Shown here: piece by piece, positions 1 through 64,000 of the stretch | How the letters are laid out: each line of letters opens with the position of its first letter | Position numbering within the stretch: the stretch's first letter is position 1 | The notes under the pieces: model-generated | Seen by the model: only the letters and a program-made list of their open reading frames with translations | Told to the model about the DNA's origin: nothing | Databases searched by the model: none | Assembly (NCBI GenBank): GCA_003508835.1 | Contig: PUFA01000014.1 | Span: forward strand, 2,548,501 to 2,612,500 | Reading direction: 5' to 3' | DNA: 64,000 bases | Source of the DNA: Eonycteris spelaea | Taxonomy: Eukaryota > Chordata > Mammalia > Chiroptera > Pteropodidae | Made by a program: the position numbers and the translations under genes

Positions 1-656
1 CGATTTAATCAATCCATGGTGACAATTTGTTAAGCCACCAGTCTCTTGCCTTCTGGCTTCAAGGAGAAGAACAGGGACCTCAAGACCCCTTGCCTCCTTT
101 CTTGATTTGTCTCCTTTTCCCAGAAAAACACACACACACACACACACACTCATTTCTTTTGTCATTCTCATTCAGCAGTCACTCTTACACGTTCATAGGA
201 AACAGAAGCCCCCTATTTCTGTTCTTCCTTTGGGTCCCCCTGTCGGGGGCTGCAATAGGGAGACGGGGTCATGGGGGCCAAGAGCTGAGCAAAGCAAGCC
301 CCAGGTCCTCAGGGGAGCCATGAGTGAGAGGGGAAAGCGGTGTTCCCTTCTCTCCTAGTACCTTTGAGTGGTTCTCTCATGGCTGATTTTGGAAAAAATT
401 TTTTTTTTATTGTAATGATTGATTATCTCTTCATAAAGTTGATAGCTTAACAATAGAAGGTGGTTGTTATGGAAAATAACAGGTAGGTTTGTCACTAGTT
501 ATGTAAGTCAGAATGGACAAGGCCATCATCATACCTGTGCTGGTCAGGTGTGAAGTGAAGGTTAATTATCACCTGATGGGCTTCAACATCCTTGCTCTCC
601 TACCTTCAGTTTAAAACGGAAACCGAATGAGAATATTCTCTGTTTGTGTTTTTTAG
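1..656 (+). other. ASAP2: ASAP2 intron, 3' part only
   Basis: Intronic sequence leading to the first exon in the window. It holds a short AC microsatellite near 129-149 and a pyrimidine-rich acceptor ending TTTTAG at 651-656. The preceding ASAP2 coding segment (ending TALFKNL in human) is not present here, so the intron starts upstream. I see no gene in it. Confidence 0.85.
129..149. repeat. (AC)n microsatellite
   Basis: About ten AC dinucleotide units, followed by T-rich sequence. Simple repeat in an intron; no function implied. Confidence 0.9.
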
Positions 657-61797
<61,141 letters not shown>

Positions 61798-62831
61798 ACT
61801 GCTACTGAGCAAAAACACTTAGCAGTTGTTATGTTCCTGTTTCATTGTTGGTACCCAGACTCTCTCCAGAGAATCAGTTTCATGAATCGTACAGTAGCCC
61901 ACTTTCTCAAACGCCACTGTTCTGTTTTTAAAACTCAAAGGCGATTTATAAATTGTTTTTATAGTTTTCGATTTTCATAAAACATTGCTATACTTTTGTT
62001 AGGTAAAACTGAATTTCCTAAAAGGTGAACTGAAAAGTCGTTTTAACTACATAATCAAGATCCTGAGTCTATAGAATTAGTTGACCCTAAAAACATTGAG
62101 TATTGGAAGGAATTCTTCCTGCTTTCCTTGGCCCATTTCCGAAGTTGGTGACCTTTAGCATAATTATTGTTTTAGGAAGTTAGTAAACTGTTGCCAGCCT
62201 GAACTTTCTAGACAAAATGCTATCGGTTCACCGTGAAAGACTTTTTTTTAAAGATACCTTTCAAGATTTCCTTTGAAATCCACCCAGTGTTTACTTAAAG
62301 CAACTTGGAAATTTACACATTCGCGTTGTACTTTCCAACTAATTTGTGAGGTTGCAACTCTCATTGTATTCTGCATGTATGTGTAACCTATTGTGAGCAA
62401 TCCTACTTAACAGAACTGCCGATAGTTTGTTAGGGCAGACGATAATAGCAGATAATTCAGTTCCAGGTTATATAAAACTGCATTTCCTGAATTTGGTTAA
62501 AAACTAAGGATGATGGATTGCAAAAGTTATTTAAACTCATTTATACGCTCGAGGTGTTTTGGAATTTGCCTCACAGGTAGAGTACCACGGCACAGACCCT
62601 GCTGTATGACCACCTACTTCCTGTTTCCTGAGTGTCACACTGCCTTCCCTTCCTAGCTCATGAGAATGTTTACTCAGCTTAGTGTCTTGTATTTATATAA
62701 CATACCAGCAGGAATGGTAGTAACACTGTTTTGACATTTAATCTGTCCATTTGTTTGTCATCAAGAGCATATCAGAAATCCGTAGGTCCCAGGTAATGAA
62801 AGACTCCAGGAGACCCGTTTTACGGTTGATG

Positions 62832-62858
62832 CCCCAGCTTATCATTAAGCTGATGGGG
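62832..62858 (+). promoter_or_regulatory. Stem-loop in the 3' UTR
   Basis: CCCCAGCTTA pairs with TAAGCTG-AT-GGGG around a TCAT loop, an 11-pair stem with a 2-base bulge if transcribed. Role unknown. Confidence 0.4.
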
Positions 62859-63023
62859 GGAATAGATTGTGTATGATACAATCAAAATTCATTAGTTTAA
62901 TGAACTTGACCGTCATACCTCTAGTCATTGTAAGCCTAAGTTCATAGGAGGAATATTGGAAATTTTGGCACTCTTTGAGAATAGGCATTTAATGCCCACT
63001 TGGATTTTGGCCAAAAGTAAAGG

Positions 63024-63029
63024 AATAAA
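63024..63029 (+). terminator. Candidate poly(A) signal AATAAA
   Basis: The canonical hexamer lies 1.2 kb past the stop; the following 40 bases are not very T/GT-rich until GTGATGCTTTTGTTG. It may be a proximal site. Confidence 0.4.
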
Positions 63030-63272
63030 TAAGTATAGGCTTGGAAAGCAAGGCGGTGATGCTTTTGTTGCCTTTGCTGTGATGGTACATTTGATTGAAG
63101 CAGCCTGTCTTTATCATGCAAGACTCTTGTAGGTATAGAGTTTTTGTTTTGTTCTTTTTAATTGCATTGTATTTTTTGTTGCTATTATAAAAGGAAGACG
63201 GAACAAACTGGAATGTTTTATGATGTATGGCAATTGCTTTTTGCCTTTCAAGGTTCCGGGTAAAAATCTATA

Positions 63273-63278
63273 ATTAAA
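63273..63278 (+). terminator. Candidate poly(A) signal ATTAAA
   Basis: The common variant hexamer is followed by GTCTTTTTTT, a CA-containing cleavage area near 63290-63298, and a T-rich downstream stretch. This is the best-formed site in the window. Confidence 0.5.
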
Positions 63279-63481
63279 GTCTTTTTTTAAGCACTACATC
63301 TATTTTCACTAATTGTTCATTTGTTTCTGAACCCTTCATTTAGTTAATTTTCTCATAGGTTTAAGGAAGTAAACAGATGTATTTTGCACAGTGCACTTAT
63401 TATGTGTATTTTAACACAACCCCTTCTGCATCTGTATCTTATAACCAGCCTTTTGACCTCTTGGTGCCAGCTATATAAGGA

Positions 63482-63487
63482 ATTAAA
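63482..63487 (+). terminator. Candidate poly(A) signal ATTAAA (distal)
   Basis: GGAATTAAAGTTGATTC, with the T-rich downstream element less clear. A possible distal site. Confidence 0.3.
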
Positions 63488-64000
63488 GTTGATTCATATC
63501 AACATTTGAACACCACTCCAGACTAACCTATCAGGTTCACTGGTACATAAATATCTAGGAAATATTTTTCCAATCTACAATTTGGTGGTGCTATTGTGCA
63601 GTAATTAATGACTCTTGCCAGAGGAGAAATTATATTAACTTCCTTGCTAATATCCTAATTATTTGCTCTTTGCAAATTAAAAGAAAAAAAACGCAACTGA
63701 GAGGAAGGAAAACGTTGTAGATATCTATTTATATTTCAAGTTTATGTTTCATGAACTTAGCTGCAGGATTCTGGCATTTTGTGTGCCATTTCCATCAGAT
63801 CTGACTTCCAGGGACGACTCAACTATGTGCACAGGCTGATAGTAACTGTGTGATCTGTTAGGCGTGGGTAACGTAACATGCAGCTTGGAGTGCTATTTGA
63901 GATGCATGATATTCAATTCACGTACTTGATTCCTTTGGTCCAGTTGCAGCTCAACTGTATATATTGTATAACCTAAATCAGTTCTTATTTTCATTGTCCT

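Larger units (their letters stand above)
61798..64000 (+). other. ASAP2: ASAP2 3' UTR (end not fixed) and downstream sequence
   Basis: AT-rich sequence directly after the stop with no further open frame. Poly(A) signals occur at 63024, 63273 and 63482, so the end may be near 63290 or further on. In human the 3' UTR is of about this size, and ITGB1BP1 lies next to ASAP2 on the opposite strand. I could not find its last codons here. Confidence 0.7.

Overview
The window is vertebrate, mammalian-type genomic DNA. It holds the 3' part of a single plus-strand gene, ASAP2 (Arf GTPase-activating protein with SH3 domain, ankyrin repeats and PH domain; also DDEF2/PAG3), spread over 25 exons. The exons were placed by matching translated segments to the ASAP2 protein and checking GT..AG borders and codon phase; with one base restored in each of two exons (below), every junction is in phase. 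The exons encode about residues 116 to 1009 of a protein of about 1009 residues (human is about 1006). The promoter and first exons lie upstream of the window.

The organism is most likely a megabat (Pteropodidae). The window carries two SINE-like copies of 5S rRNA. One of them is fused downstream of a tRNA-Val(TAC)-like body. 5S rRNA SINEs (MEG-RS/RL) and a tRNA/5S hybrid (MEG-TR) have been described from fruit bats; springhare is the main mammalian alternative. The L1 remnants seen are old and broken, and only two young-looking SINEs occur in 64 kb, which also fits a megabat.

Layout: 1-15 kb, second half of the BAR region, with long AT-richer introns; 15-22.7 kb, one large intron with an L1 fragment interrupted by the tRNA/5S element; 22.7-31.2 kb, PH domain; 31.0-42.8 kb, ArfGAP zinc finger and its C-terminal part; 43.9-46.9 kb, ankyrin repeats and an acidic segment; 49.1-59.4 kb, proline-rich region in a GC-rich stretch; 59.8-61.8 kb, SH3 domain and stop; 61.8-64 kb, AT-rich 3' UTR with several poly(A) signals.

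The gene is not open as written. Exons at 27128-27214 and 49145-49396 each lack one base, both at the string CCCCCGCG, and each runs into an early stop. The repeated context points to a systematic base-calling or assembly error rather than two true mutations, but this is inference. The other notable point is the alternative proline-rich exon at 51839, whose 3' splice site has a long AG-free TG/CG repeat in place of a normal pyrimidine tract. I found no second protein-coding gene, CRISPR array or clearly new biological system.
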